A stretch of 64,000 nucleotides of DNA, taken from NCBI GenBank assembly GCA_966249405.1, contig CBINDO010000001.1, forward strand, positions 34,593 to 98,592, in the 5' to 3' direction. Shown here one piece after another: positions 45,160-53,543 of the stretch. Below the pieces are notes generated by a model. The model saw nothing but the letters and a program-made list of their open reading frames with translations. It was not told the DNA's origin and made no database searches. The first letter of the stretch is position 1, and every line of letters begins with the position of its first letter. Source of the stretch: SZUA-265 sp966249405. GTDB taxonomy: Bacteria; Myxococcota_A; Polyangia; Polyangiales; Polyangiaceae. The translations under genes were made by a program, and so were the position numbers.

Positions 45160-45177
45160 TCGGAATACTCGTTCCGA
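45160..45177. promoter_or_regulatory. 6-bp inverted repeat just before the acylphosphatase start
   Basis: TCGGAA-TACTCG-TTCCGA ends 3 bp before the GTG at 45181, where a ribosome site would be. No other Shine-Dalgarno sequence is seen, so it may be an operator or translation-control hairpin. It could equally be chance. Confidence 0.3.
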
Positions 45178-45180
45178 ATC

Positions 45181-45459
45181 GTGGCACTCAAACAGTTGCA
45201 GCTGGTGGTCCGGGGTCGAGTTCAGGGCGTGTTCTTTCGCGCCTCGACCCAACGTGAAGCGCGTCGGCTGGGCCTGAGTGGGTGGGTCAAGAACCGCCCC
45301 GACGGCACGATGGAAGTCCTGGTCGAAGGCGAAGAAACGTCGATCCGAGAACTCTACAGCTGGGCACAAAAAGGCCCCGGCGCCGCTCGGGTCGAGCGCG
45401 TCGACGCGCGGTGGCGCAGCTTCACCGGCGAGTTCCCCGACTTTCGCATCGTCGAGTGA
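45181..45459 (+). CDS. acyP: Acylphosphatase
   Basis: 92 residues, GTG start. Contains V-R-G-R-V-Q-G-V-F-F-R with the phosphate-binding Arg, and G-W-V-K-N-R-P-D-G with the catalytic Asn, both diagnostic. The family hydrolyses acyl phosphates such as carbamoyl phosphate and 1,3-bisphosphoglycerate. It has no clear ribosome site, and a small inverted repeat lies where one is expected. The next gene starts 15 bp after its stop. Confidence 0.95.
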   Translation: MALKQLQLVVRGRVQGVFFRASTQREARRLGLSGWVKNRPDGTMEVLVEGEETSIRELYSWAQKGPGAARVERVDARWRSFTGEFPDFRIVE

Positions 45460-45474
45460 GCGAACGAAATCGTG

Positions 45475-47055
45475 ATGTGGGTGGGCGTCCCCAACTCGAC
45501 CCCGAGTCGACGGCAACGCGATCGCACGTTCGTGTTGCGAGCTCGTTGGAACGCGACGTTAGCGCTGTGCGTCATCGTGTTTACTCCGGGGGCCTACGCC
45601 GAGGTGGAACCGGAGGAACCCGCCAAGGTGGAGGCGAGCGACAAGGCCGCGGACGGCAAAGACAAGGACCAGTTCCGGCCCCCGCTCGAGGCGTTGCCGG
45701 AGTTGCCCGTACGGCAGTTCGCCGCGCCGAGTGAGGAAGACCGAGCGCTCTTGGATGGGCTCCTGGGGCGTCTCACCAGCAGCTCGGATACGGAACGTCA
45801 ATCGGCGGCGGCCGATCTGTTGGCGGTGAGCGAGTCGCTCGTGCCAGCGATCTTCGAGCGCATCAATCGCGAGGCCCAAGGCGCTGACCGCGGCGCGATG
45901 AAGCAACTGTTGCTCGATACCCGGCGCGACGTCCGCGAGCAACTCGAGCGCGAGCAAAAAGGCAAGGTCGAGACGCCGGACTACCTGCAGATGGTCGTCA
46001 CCGAGCCGCGCCTGAGCTCGCCGGATTGGAAACGTCTCACCAACGTCCTGGCGCTCAGCCGGATGTGCGTAGGTATTGGCACCGTCGAAGCCGTGCGAGC
46101 GTTGGTTCACGTCTACGTACGCTTCGAGTTCCTGCGCATCGACACCCAGCTGCAGCTCGCGAAGTTGGGAGACAAAGCGCTGCCTGGGCTGATCGAGACC
46201 ACCCACCATCAGGCGCCACAGGTCGCGGAGTGGGCCAAACAGCAGCTCGACTTCCTCGGCCGTGCGATTCCGAGCGAGGCGGTTCGCGTGACGTCGGGCG
46301 AGACGTTGGCGGACATCTTGCGCGCGTACGGTTACATCCGCGATCCGGACGCCGCCCGTTTGGTGTTGTCTTTCGCGAGCAGTGAACGCTCCCAGGTGCG
46401 TCTCGCCGCACGCCAAGCCATCCGGTCCTATGGCAACGCAGCGACCTGGGTACTGCGCGACGCCTACGAGCAGACGCTGGGCACCAAACCCTCTCGCGAG
46501 TGGGGTTGGGATCGGGTCGCTCGGGAGCTATTTCGAGAATACGACCGGAACCGACTGTCGGAAGTGTACGAGTTCTACGAACGCGGCATCCGGCAACTCG
46601 ACGACGGCAAGCTCGAAGCGGCTCTGACCGAGTTCGAGGGGTTGCTGCGCCGTAGCCCCAGCTTCACCCCGAGCGACCGCATCGTGGCCGCAATTCTCGA
46701 CTTCGCTCAGCGAGACCCGACGGAGCGCAAAGACTGGGATCGCGTCGAACACTTGCTGCAAGCGGCAGCGCGCCTGGGTAACACCGAGCAACGCGCCGCC
46801 GCACAAAGCTTGCTCGCCACCGTGGCGGCGAGGCGGCTCGCCGCGCGTGGCGTCGCTGACCAGTTCTTGCTGCGTCAGGCACTGGACCTGAACAAGTCCA
46901 ACGCCCAAGCGGCCGAGCTCCTCGGAGAGCTGGAGAAACCCGCGCTCGCCCAACGCGGGGGCTTTCACCGCTGGCTTTGGCCCGGTCTGCTGGCGGCGCT
47001 TTCGCTGGTGTTCGTGGGTTTGCTGTTCCGCCAGCGCAGACCGGCTCAGAGCTGA
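45475..47055 (+). CDS. Exported helical-repeat protein with C-terminal membrane anchor
   Basis: 526 residues. A signal-like N-terminal segment (T-L-A-L-C-V-I-V-F) ends near T-P-G-A-Y-A. An acidic/Lys linker follows, then a long region of helical HEAT/TPR-like repeats (about 80-480), e.g. S-D-T-E-R-Q-S-A-A-A-D-L-L. It ends in one membrane helix (L-W-P-G-L-L-A-A-L-S-L-V) and a basic tail, which would place the repeats in the periplasm. Function unknown. It may be co-transcribed with the acylphosphatase gene. Confidence 0.75.
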   Translation: MWVGVPNSTPSRRQRDRTFVLRARWNATLALCVIVFTPGAYAEVEPEEPAKVEASDKAADGKDKDQFRPPLEALPELPVRQFAAPSEEDRALLDGLLGRLTSSSDTERQSAAADLLAVSESLVPAIFERINREAQGADRGAMKQLLLDTRRDVREQLEREQKGKVETPDYLQMVVTEPRLSSPDWKRLTNVLALSRMCVGIGTVEAVRALVHVYVRFEFLRIDTQLQLAKLGDKALPGLIETTHHQAPQVAEWAKQQLDFLGRAIPSEAVRVTSGETLADILRAYGYIRDPDAARLVLSFASSERSQVRLAARQAIRSYGNAATWVLRDAYEQTLGTKPSREWGWDRVARELFREYDRNRLSEVYEFYERGIRQLDDGKLEAALTEFEGLLRRSPSFTPSDRIVAAILDFAQRDPTERKDWDRVEHLLQAAARLGNTEQRAAAQSLLATVAARRLAARGVADQFLLRQALDLNKSNAQAAELLGELEKPALAQRGGFHRWLWPGLLAALSLVFVGLLFRQRRPAQS

Positions 47056-47076
47056 CGTCGGCTGCGGAGTGCCGGG

Positions 47077-48105
47077 TCACCAGACGAGCGACAAGAACGC
47101 CGCCTTGCTCTTTTCGGCCTCGACGATGCCCGGCACGAGCGCGAGGGCGGTCGTGCGCGCGTCGTCATCGTTCTCGTTTACTGCGACCGATGTGCGTACG
47201 GTGCCGGGTTCGAAGGACGTCAACCCGAGATCTCGAGGCAAGAAGCGCACCTCGTACACGGTGAGATTGTCCCACCGCGCCACCGCAGCAGCAACCGCGC
47301 CGCTTTTGTCCGCGTCGCTGCTGAGCCACCGGTGCACCTCCACCGCGCCATCTGCCAATGCCACCCCGTACTCCCAATCGTACGGCGAGCGCCCTTCGCC
47401 GACGTCGAAAGCGATCTGCACGCTGTCCCCCTTCCAAATGTCGAACCCGCCGTGCTGGTTGCTGTGCACGTCGTCGCGGACCACCAGCGCCAGAAACAAG
47501 GCGCCATCGTAGAGGTGCCACGCGCAACTAGCAGCCAACTCCGGCGCGCCGTCTGGCGCCCCCTCGAAAACGACGCGGTGAGTCAGCTCGGTCCAGTTTG
47601 CCCGCGGCCATTCGCCAATGTCGCCATCGACGACGATGACTGCGTCGCGTCCAACAGCGAAGCCGTCACCTGCATCGCTGCGCCCTTGCACGGACGAGTC
47701 GGCGAGCGGCCACGCCTGAGAGTGGGCAGACGCCGCGTCCCTGGGCCCGGCCTCCAATGGAGCCCGAGCGTCCTCGATCTGGGCGTCCCGAACGTCGAAG
47801 GGCGTCGCGTCCGCAGTCGCGTCTAGGCCCGCGTCCGGCGGCCCGCCGTCGAGCGTCGCCGCGTCAAGTGGCGTAACCCCACCAGCGTCGCCGGGGACGC
47901 CGCCTTCGGGCGCTCCAACGCCACCGTCCGCCGGCACGGGTGCCGCCGCGTCGAAAGACGCGGCATCACCGCGCTCGTTGCGCCCAACCCACGACGAGAG
48001 CTTTGGCTCACACGCCAAAAGCGCGACGTGGCCTCCCCAGAGAACCCACGCCCAACGTCCAACGGACTCCCGGCGCAACGCCCGGGCTACCCAGCCAACG
48101 GCCAT
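47077..48105 (-). CDS. Lipoprotein with CBM9-like sugar-binding domain
   Basis: 342 residues. The lipobox is L-L-A-C32. An Asp/Ala/Gly-rich linker of about 120 residues, typical of secreted Polyangia lipoproteins, follows. The C-terminal domain (about 155-342) begins V-D-G-D-I-G-E-W and has W-K-G-D-S-V-Q-I-A-F-D and E-V-R-F-L-P, the pattern of carbohydrate-binding module family 9 or DOMON-like folds. No catalytic domain is fused. Probably binds sugar at the cell surface. It precedes the AraC gene's stop by 47 bp. Confidence 0.8.
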   Translation of the reverse strand: MAVGWVARALRRESVGRWAWVLWGGHVALLACEPKLSSWVGRNERGDAASFDAAAPVPADGGVGAPEGGVPGDAGGVTPLDAATLDGGPPDAGLDATADATPFDVRDAQIEDARAPLEAGPRDAASAHSQAWPLADSSVQGRSDAGDGFAVGRDAVIVVDGDIGEWPRANWTELTHRVVFEGAPDGAPELAASCAWHLYDGALFLALVVRDDVHSNQHGGFDIWKGDSVQIAFDVGEGRSPYDWEYGVALADGAVEVHRWLSSDADKSGAVAAAVARWDNLTVYEVRFLPRDLGLTSFEPGTVRTSVAVNENDDDARTTALALVPGIVEAEKSKAAFLSLVW

Positions 48106-48152
48106 CCCCGGCGTCTAACACACTTAACTATGTGTCGATAGCCGAGCGAACG

Positions 48153-49061
48153 TCAGTCCGTGAAGCTCTGTGGCAATAACTTCAGGGCGTTCCGGCTTTT
48201 CGCCGTACCTGGACTGCGCGCGTATTGCGCCGGCGTGACTCCGACCAAACGCTTGAAGTGTTTGGAGAAGTGACTTTGATCGACGAACCCCGCGGCGATC
48301 GCCACCTGGGCAGGACTTTGGCCCCCGGCGAGCAGCCGTTGCGACTCGGCGATGCGCACGCAGAGGTGATAGGCGTGCGGCGGCAAGCCGTACCGTCGCT
48401 TGAACGCTCGCAGGACCTGGTAGCGGCTCCGTCCTGTCTCCTCGGCGAGAGCGTAGAGGTCGACCCGGCCCGCGGGGCGCGAATCGAGCCAGTCCCGCAC
48501 ACGGGCCGCGGTGACCGCGTCTTCGGCGCGCAGGCGTGGCAGCTCGCGCGTCGAGCCGATCATGCCGCCGTGCGTCGTCAGCAACTCCAAGATCTGAAAC
48601 AACTCCCACTGGCAGGTCAGAGAATCCCCGCCATCCCGCAGGAGTTTACCCAAAGCGCGAACGCGCTCCTTCAACCCCACGCCATTCGGCAGTGCGTCGG
48701 GGACGAGCTCCTCGCTCGGGGTGGTGCCGTAGCGATTGGCCACGAACTCGTAGACCATCTCCTCGGGTATACACAGCACGGACGCGTCCCCCGGCTTCTG
48801 GATGCCCGTGGTGTAGAAGAGGTCGCCCGGCTTGGCGCAATACGCGCGTTCCTCGTCGACCGCAAAGCGCTGCCGACCGGCGGCCAAATCCGCGCCCCAA
48901 GTAAACGGCACGACCAGCTCGTAGGCGGTCGCGAAACACTGCCAGCCTTGCGACGTATTCAGCACGTCGACCAACTCCACCCCGGGCAACGCCATGCTGC
49001 GCAAAAACTCCAACCTGGCCGGCTGCGTGGGTGAGAAAGTGGTTGCTGCGACGTCGCTCAT
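48153..49061 (-). CDS. AraC-family transcriptional regulator
   Basis: 302 residues from ATG 49061. An N-terminal cupin-like AraC ligand-binding domain (about 1-150) has W-Q-C-F-A-T-A-Y and D-L-F-Y-T-T-G. Two helix-turn-helix units follow (about 195-290), with R-S-R-Y-Q-V-L-R-A-F-K-R and Q-S-H-F-S-K-H-F-K-R-L-V-G-V-T-P, the AraC signature. Ligand and targets are unknown; the CBM9 lipoprotein gene just downstream is a candidate target. Confidence 0.93.
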   Translation of the reverse strand: MSDVAATTFSPTQPARLEFLRSMALPGVELVDVLNTSQGWQCFATAYELVVPFTWGADLAAGRQRFAVDEERAYCAKPGDLFYTTGIQKPGDASVLCIPEEMVYEFVANRYGTTPSEELVPDALPNGVGLKERVRALGKLLRDGGDSLTCQWELFQILELLTTHGGMIGSTRELPRLRAEDAVTAARVRDWLDSRPAGRVDLYALAEETGRSRYQVLRAFKRRYGLPPHAYHLCVRIAESQRLLAGGQSPAQVAIAAGFVDQSHFSKHFKRLVGVTPAQYARSPGTAKSRNALKLLPQSFTD

Positions 49062-49126
49062 TCGCGCCGTATCTCGCGTTTGCAATACGAAGCGCTAGGA
49101 CGTTGTTGCAGTCACAAAACAACAGA

Positions 49127-49151
49127 GGCGCCGGAGGTTCTCTCCGACGCC
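49127..49151 (-). terminator. Intrinsic terminator of the ribosomal superoperon
   Basis: Stem arms GGCGTCGGAG and CTCCGGCGCC (10 bp with one G-T pair, 5-nt loop) are followed on the minus strand by TCTGTTGTTTTG. It lies 46 bp after the rplQ stop. Confidence 0.85.
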
Positions 49152-49196
49152 TTCGTCAATTTTTGTGAGCCATTTTGGCTCTACGCGTGTCTCGCG

Positions 49197-49694
49197 TCAC
49201 TCGCCAGCAGGAGCGGCGGGTTCCGCTGCTGCAACGGCTTCGCCGTCACCGCCGACTACCCACTCGATGAACGTCATCGGTGCATTGTCGCCACGGCGCT
49301 GGCCGAGCTTGATGATGCGAGTGTAACCGCCGGGGCGGTTCTCGAAGCGCTTGGCGAGGTCGACGAAGACCTTCTCGACCAAATCGACCGTGACCGTTCC
49401 CTCTGGGGACGTCGCGGTGCCGAAACGGCGCAGGAAGCTCGCGACCTGGCGCTTGGCGGCCAGACGGCGAGAGCGGTCAGCCTGGCTGAGCTGCTCCCAA
49501 GGCGTGTAGGCAACCGCACCCAAACGGCGCGCCTGAGAAACTAGGCGCTCCGCGATACGACGCAGTTCCTTGGCCTTGGCTTCCGTGGTTTCGATTCTCT
49601 CGTGCAGAACGAGATTCGCGGTCAGTGCGCGAAACATCGCTTTGCGGTGGCTTGTGTTTCGCCCAAACTGGCGACCGAGTTTTCTGTGCCGCAT
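49197..49694 (-). CDS. rplQ: 50S ribosomal protein L17
   Basis: 165 residues, starting M-R-H-R-K-L-G-R with the conserved H-R-K-A-M-F and E-R-I-E-T-T segments. The core is about 120 residues; an Ala/Glu/Pro-rich C-terminal extension of about 35 residues is present. Last gene of the alpha operon, 26 bp after rpoA, followed by the terminator. Confidence 0.97.
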   Translation of the reverse strand: MRHRKLGRQFGRNTSHRKAMFRALTANLVLHERIETTEAKAKELRRIAERLVSQARRLGAVAYTPWEQLSQADRSRRLAAKRQVASFLRRFGTATSPEGTVTVDLVEKVFVDLAKRFENRPGGYTRIIKLGQRRGDNAPMTFIEWVVGGDGEAVAAAEPAAPAGE

Positions 49695-49720
49695 GACGTG
49701 TGCTCCAATCCGTGCTCAGT

Positions 49721-50794
49721 TCAGCCTTGTGACTGCTGAGCCTTCCATCGCTCCAACATCTGGGGCCAATTGTCGAGCTTCATGCCCAAGCTCAGGTTCA
49801 TTGTGCCCAAGATTTCCTTGATTTCCTTCAGGGACTTGCGCCCGAAGTTCTTGGTCTTGAGCATGTCTTGCTCAGACCTCTGAACGAGTTCGCCGATCAA
49901 CGTGATGTTGGCGTTCTGCAGGCAGTTCGCCGACCGTACCGAAAGCTCGAGTTCGTCCACGGAGCGGAACAGGTTCTCGTTCAGCGGCTCCTCGCTGTGG
50001 CTCGGCATCGGGTAAGACGTCTCTTCCGTCTCCTCGAAGTTGATCCAGATCGACAGCTGCTCCTTGAGGATCTTGGCGGCAAAGGCCACCGCGTCCGAAG
50101 GAGAGACCGAGCCGTTCGTCCACACCTCGAGCACGAGCTTGTCGTAGTCAGTCATCTGACCGACGCGTGCGTTCTGAACGGTGTAGTTGACCTTGCGGAT
50201 CGGCGAGAAGATCGAGTCGATTGGAATGGTTCCAATCGCCATCGTGGGGCTCTTGTTCTGCTCGGCGCGAACGTAACCGCGACCCACGCCAACCGTGAGC
50301 TCCATGACCAGCGGACCCTTCTTGTCGAGGGTGGCGATCAGGTGATCGGGATTGAGGATCTTCAGGCCGTCTACCAGCTGAATGTCGCCAGCCACGACTG
50401 GGCCCGGACCCTCTTTGTCCAAGCGCAGCGTATAGGTCTTGGCCTGCTCGGCCTTGAACACCACGCCCTTGAGGTTGAGCACGATGTCGGTGACGTCTTC
50501 GACGACGTCGTCGATGCTCGTGAACTCGTGCAACGCCCCGTCGATGCGAACCGCCGTGATGGCAGCACCCTGCAACGACGAAAGCAACACGCGACGCAGC
50601 GAGTTACCAATCGTGATACCGAACCCACGCTCCAACGGCTCGCAGCTGAACTTGCCGTAGAACTCGTTACCGCGCTCGCCGTCAGCGTGAATGGCCTTCG
50701 GACGGATCAGCTCGCGCCAATTGCGCGCTGCCATCTCGGATGCTTCGGGCTTCTTGGATCCACCTTCGATTGTTTCCGTGCTCTCGTCTGACAT
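49721..50794 (-). CDS. rpoA: RNA polymerase alpha subunit
   Basis: 357 residues from ATG 50794; the longer frame upstream is not protein-like. An N-terminal extension of about 20 residues (Glu/Ser/Lys-rich) precedes the dimerisation domain (F-G-I-T-I-G-N-S-L-R-R). The C-terminal domain has S-V-R-S-A-N-C-L and L-L-K-T-K-N-F-G-R-K-S-like helices that contact UP elements and activators. It scaffolds RNA polymerase. Position after rpsD and before rplQ is canonical; a 204-bp gap precedes it. Confidence 0.98.
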   Translation of the reverse strand: MSDESTETIEGGSKKPEASEMAARNWRELIRPKAIHADGERGNEFYGKFSCEPLERGFGITIGNSLRRVLLSSLQGAAITAVRIDGALHEFTSIDDVVEDVTDIVLNLKGVVFKAEQAKTYTLRLDKEGPGPVVAGDIQLVDGLKILNPDHLIATLDKKGPLVMELTVGVGRGYVRAEQNKSPTMAIGTIPIDSIFSPIRKVNYTVQNARVGQMTDYDKLVLEVWTNGSVSPSDAVAFAAKILKEQLSIWINFEETEETSYPMPSHSEEPLNENLFRSVDELELSVRSANCLQNANITLIGELVQRSEQDMLKTKNFGRKSLKEIKEILGTMNLSLGMKLDNWPQMLERWKAQQSQG

Positions 50795-50998
50795 GATTGC
50801 TCCTGCGGTTTGGGTTCGTGCGACCATCCCAGCAGAGGGGAGAACCAACTCTCACATCCCTGCTCGTGATCAGCCCACGTTGTTGTCTACCAACTTCAAG
50901 GGAGCGGAACCGAGCGACCGCTTGCGGCCAGCCAGACCCACTCCCAACTAAACTTTCACTGTGCGTCGCGCCCCCAAAGCAACGGGAGCGCGTCACGA

Positions 50999-51628
50999 CT
51001 AGCGGCTGTAGTACTCGACCACGAGCTGCTCGCGCATCGACGGCTCGTTGAGTTCGTCGCGGGGCGGCAGGCTCTTGAACGTTACGGCGAAGTTGGCACC
51101 GTCCACGTCGAGCCAGCTCGCGCCTTCGCGCGTTGCAGCGGTTGCGAGCGAGGAAGCGAGGTACGCGATCTTGCGGCTCTTCTCGCGAATCTCCACCTTG
51201 TCACCCACGTTCACGCGGTAGCTGGGGATGTTGACCCGCTTGCCGTTGACGAGGATGTGGTTGTGACGCACGAGCTGACGAGCCTGAGCGCGCGTCAGCG
51301 TGAAACCGGCGCGGTGGACGAGGTTGTCCAAACGGCGCTCGAGCAAGCCGATCATCTCTTCACCGGTGCGGCCCGTCAAACGACTAGCCTCGGTGTAATA
51401 GAGACGGAACTGGTGCTCCAAGAGGCCGTAGATACGACGCATCTTCTGCTTCTCGCGCAGACGCAGACCGTACTCGGAGATCTTCTGACGAGCCTGACCG
51501 TGTTGACCCGGGGGATACGGGCGACGGGTTACCGAGCACTTCTCAGAGAAGCAGCGCTGACCTTTGAGGTAGAGCTTTCCACCTTCGCGACGGCAAAGCT
51601 TGCAAACGGGGCCAATATAACGTGCCAT
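50999..51628 (-). CDS. rpsD: 30S ribosomal protein S4
   Basis: 209 residues, with S4 RNA-binding domain (L-E-R-R-L-D-N-L-V). The N-terminal zinc Cys set C-K-L-C and C-F-S-E-K-C is kept, so this is the C+ form. It organises the 5' domain of 16S rRNA. The order rpsM-rpsK-rpsD-rpoA-rplQ is canonical. Confidence 0.98.
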   Translation of the reverse strand: MARYIGPVCKLCRREGGKLYLKGQRCFSEKCSVTRRPYPPGQHGQARQKISEYGLRLREKQKMRRIYGLLEHQFRLYYTEASRLTGRTGEEMIGLLERRLDNLVHRAGFTLTRAQARQLVRHNHILVNGKRVNIPSYRVNVGDKVEIREKSRKIAYLASSLATAATREGASWLDVDGANFAVTFKSLPPRDELNEPSMREQLVVEYYSR

Positions 51629-51656
51629 AGTCTTCCTTCTTTATCCTTAGCCCAGA

Positions 51657-52067
51657 TTACACGCGGCGGCGCTTCGGCGGACGGCACCCGTTGTGGGGTA
51701 CCGGGGTAACGTCGCGGATCAGCGTGATCCGGAAGCCAGCAGACTGCAGCCCGCGGAGAGCGCTTTCACGCCCTGCGCCGGGACCATTGACAAACACCGC
51801 GACCGAACGCATTCCGTGCTCCATCGCCTTGCGACCTGCCTCTTCGGCAGCGAGCTGCGCAGCGAATGGCGTGCTCTTGCGTGAGCCCTTGAAACCGCGT
51901 GCACCAGCGCTCGCCCATGCAATGGCGTTGCCCGTGATGTCGGTGATCGTGACGATGGTGTTGTTGAACGTGGACTGGATGTGGGCAATGCCCGTCGGAA
52001 CGTTCTTGCGAACGATCTTCTTACCGCCACGCGGCCGCCGGCCTGCCGATGATGTTGCTGCTGCCAT
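51657..52067 (-). CDS. rpsK: 30S ribosomal protein S11
   Basis: 136 residues; conserved H-I-Q-S-T-F-N-N-T, S-A-G-A-R-G-F-K-G and the basic C-terminus G-C-R-P-P-K-R-R-R-V. A short Ala-rich N-terminal extension is present. Platform protein of the 30S subunit. Six bases separate it from rpsM. Confidence 0.98.
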   Translation of the reverse strand: MAAATSSAGRRPRGGKKIVRKNVPTGIAHIQSTFNNTIVTITDITGNAIAWASAGARGFKGSRKSTPFAAQLAAEEAGRKAMEHGMRSVAVFVNGPGAGRESALRGLQSAGFRITLIRDVTPVPHNGCRPPKRRRV

Positions 52068-52073
52068 GATAGA

Positions 52074-52439
52074 TTACTTCTTTCGCGTTACGCCGCGCTT
52101 CGGTCCCTTGCGCGTACGCGCATTCGTCTTGGTTCGCTGCCCGTGTACCGGCAGGTTGCGGCGGTGCCGCAGACCGCGGTAGCAGCCGAGGTCCATCAGA
52201 CGCTTGATGTTCTGCTGTACCTCACGGCGAAGGTCACCCTCCACCTTGTACTCACGCTCGATGATCTCGCGGATGGCTTTCACGTCCGCGTCGGTCAGCT
52301 CTTCCACTTGTCGAGCTTCCGGAATGTTCGCCTTCGCGCAAATAGCTACAGCGGTCTTGTCTCCGATGCCGTAGACATAACGCAACGCGAAGCGAATCGC
52401 CTTTCGGCGGGGCAAGTCAACGCCAGCAATACGTGCCAT
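52074..52439 (-). CDS. rpsM: 30S ribosomal protein S13
   Basis: 121 residues, beginning M-A-R-I-A-G-V-D-L-P; has Y-G-I-G and G-L-R-H-R-R-N-L-P-V-H-G-Q-R-T-K-T-N-A-R. Head protein that contacts P-site tRNA. Follows rpmJ by 30 bp. Confidence 0.98.
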   Translation of the reverse strand: MARIAGVDLPRRKAIRFALRYVYGIGDKTAVAICAKANIPEARQVEELTDADVKAIREIIEREYKVEGDLRREVQQNIKRLMDLGCYRGLRHRRNLPVHGQRTKTNARTRKGPKRGVTRKK

Positions 52440-52469
52440 TCTCTCGTTTCTCCTTCAGACGGAAACAGC

Positions 52470-52583
52470 TCAGCCCTGACGCTGCTTGTGACGAGGGTTG
52501 TCGCAGATGACCCGGACTACCCCCTTGCGGCGGATGACTTTGCACTTTTCGCAGATTTTCTTAACGCTAGGACGAACCTTCAT
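52470..52583 (-). CDS. rpmJ: 50S ribosomal protein L36
   Basis: 37 residues, M-K-V-R-P-S-V-K-K-I-C-E-K-C start. The zinc ligands C-E-K-C, Cys27 and His32 are kept (C+ form). Lies between infA (10 bp away) and rpsM. Confidence 0.97.
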   Translation of the reverse strand: MKVRPSVKKICEKCKVIRRKGVVRVICDNPRHKQRQG

Positions 52584-52593
52584 TTTCTTCGCC

Positions 52594-52803
52594 TCAGAGC
52601 TTTCTAGTGATTTGGCCCCGGGTGGGGTCGTTAGCTGAAAGCCTCAACTCGACGCGGTCTCCCGCGATGAGTCGAACCAGTGTGTGTCGGGAAGCAGTCG
52701 AAAGACCCACTCGAACTTGCCGGCCGTCCTCGAGCTGCACGCGATACATGGCGCGCGGAAGAACCTCGAGAATGGTTCCGGTTCGTGCTGTGTTTTGGGT
52801 CGT
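52594..52803 (-). CDS. infA: Divergent translation initiation factor IF-1 with non-standard start
   Basis: The frame is clearly IF-1 by G-T-I-L-E-V-L-P-R-A-M-Y-R-V-Q-L-E-D-G and A-G-D-R-V-E-L. No ATG, GTG or TTG lies in frame between the upstream TAG and this block. The likely start is ACG at 52803, eight bases after AAAGGAG (52812-52818), giving 69 residues against 72 in E. coli. The loop S-G-K-M-R-K-N that binds the decoding site is replaced by S-T-A-S-R-H-T. The next in-frame Met lies within the OB fold and would truncate it. The position between adk and rpmJ is canonical. It may be a rarely started gene, a second copy, or a sequence error at the first codon. Confidence 0.85.
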   Translation of the reverse strand, partial: TTQNTARTGTILEVLPRAMYRVQLEDGRQVRVGLSTASRHTLVRLIAGDRVELRLSANDPTRGQITRKL

Positions 52804-52913
52804 TTGGTCTGCTCCTTTCGTGATCTTGTTGTTGTCGCATCGAGGGGCCCCGGAGAGTCCCTAGAACTCGTTACTGCTGCCTGCGCTTGCCGTCGGTGTT
52901 GCGCTGCCGTCCC

Positions 52914-53531
52914 CTAGAGGACCGCGACGATTCGCGCAGTGACTTCCGCCGGGCTCCCAGTTCCATCCACTCGCTTGAGTAGGTTTCTCTGGGTGTAGTG
53001 CGGCAACAGTGCCGCGGTGACCGCCTCGTAGGCATCCAACCGCTTGGATACCGTTTCCTCCTGGTCGTCGGCCCGGTGTTCTACCTGGGCGTCAGGAGGG
53101 GGCGGATTGTACTTCAAATGATATATCTGTCCAGTCCGAACGTCAGTTCGTCGTCCAGTTGCCCGTTCCATGAGCAGCTCCCTTGGAACGTCGATTTGAA
53201 GCACGCAATCGAGGGGGCTCTGCGCCGCAATCAAAGCGGCCTCGAGCGCCTCGGCTTGAGCGACCGTGCGAGGGAATCCGTCGAGGATAAAGCCCTTCTG
53301 AGCGTCGGCATCCTTCAAGCGCTCCGCGACCAGGCCGATGACGACCTCGTCCGGCACGAGTTGCCCGGCGCTCATGTAGCGCTCGGCCTCTTTGCCCAAG
53401 TCGGTTCCGGCCTTGCGGGCCGCGCGCAGCATGTCGCCGGTCGAGATCTTGGGGATGCCGTAACGGGCTTCCAAAAAAGCCGCCTGGGTCCCTTTGCCAC
53501 TCGCGGGCGCACCGAGAAGTACGAGTCTCAT
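52914..53531 (-). CDS. adk: Adenylate kinase
   Basis: 205 residues. P-loop G-A-P-A-S-G-K-G-T-Q, T-G-D-M-L-R and G-F-P-R-T in the NMP region, and a short LID with R-R-T-D-V-R-T-G-Q-I-Y-H and K-Y-N-P-P. No Cys zinc quartet is seen in the LID. It interconverts AMP, ADP and ATP. It lies between secY and infA; the usual map gene is absent here. Confidence 0.97.
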   Translation of the reverse strand: MRLVLLGAPASGKGTQAAFLEARYGIPKISTGDMLRAARKAGTDLGKEAERYMSAGQLVPDEVVIGLVAERLKDADAQKGFILDGFPRTVAQAEALEAALIAAQSPLDCVLQIDVPRELLMERATGRRTDVRTGQIYHLKYNPPPPDAQVEHRADDQEETVSKRLDAYEAVTAALLPHYTQRNLLKRVDGTGSPAEVTARIVAVL

Positions 53532-53543
53532 AACGCTCCGGCC

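Noticed and set aside
52631..52840. 69-codon minus-strand ORF with an ATG
   Set aside because: Out of frame with IF-1; its Arg/Ser-rich sequence has no IF-1 pattern.
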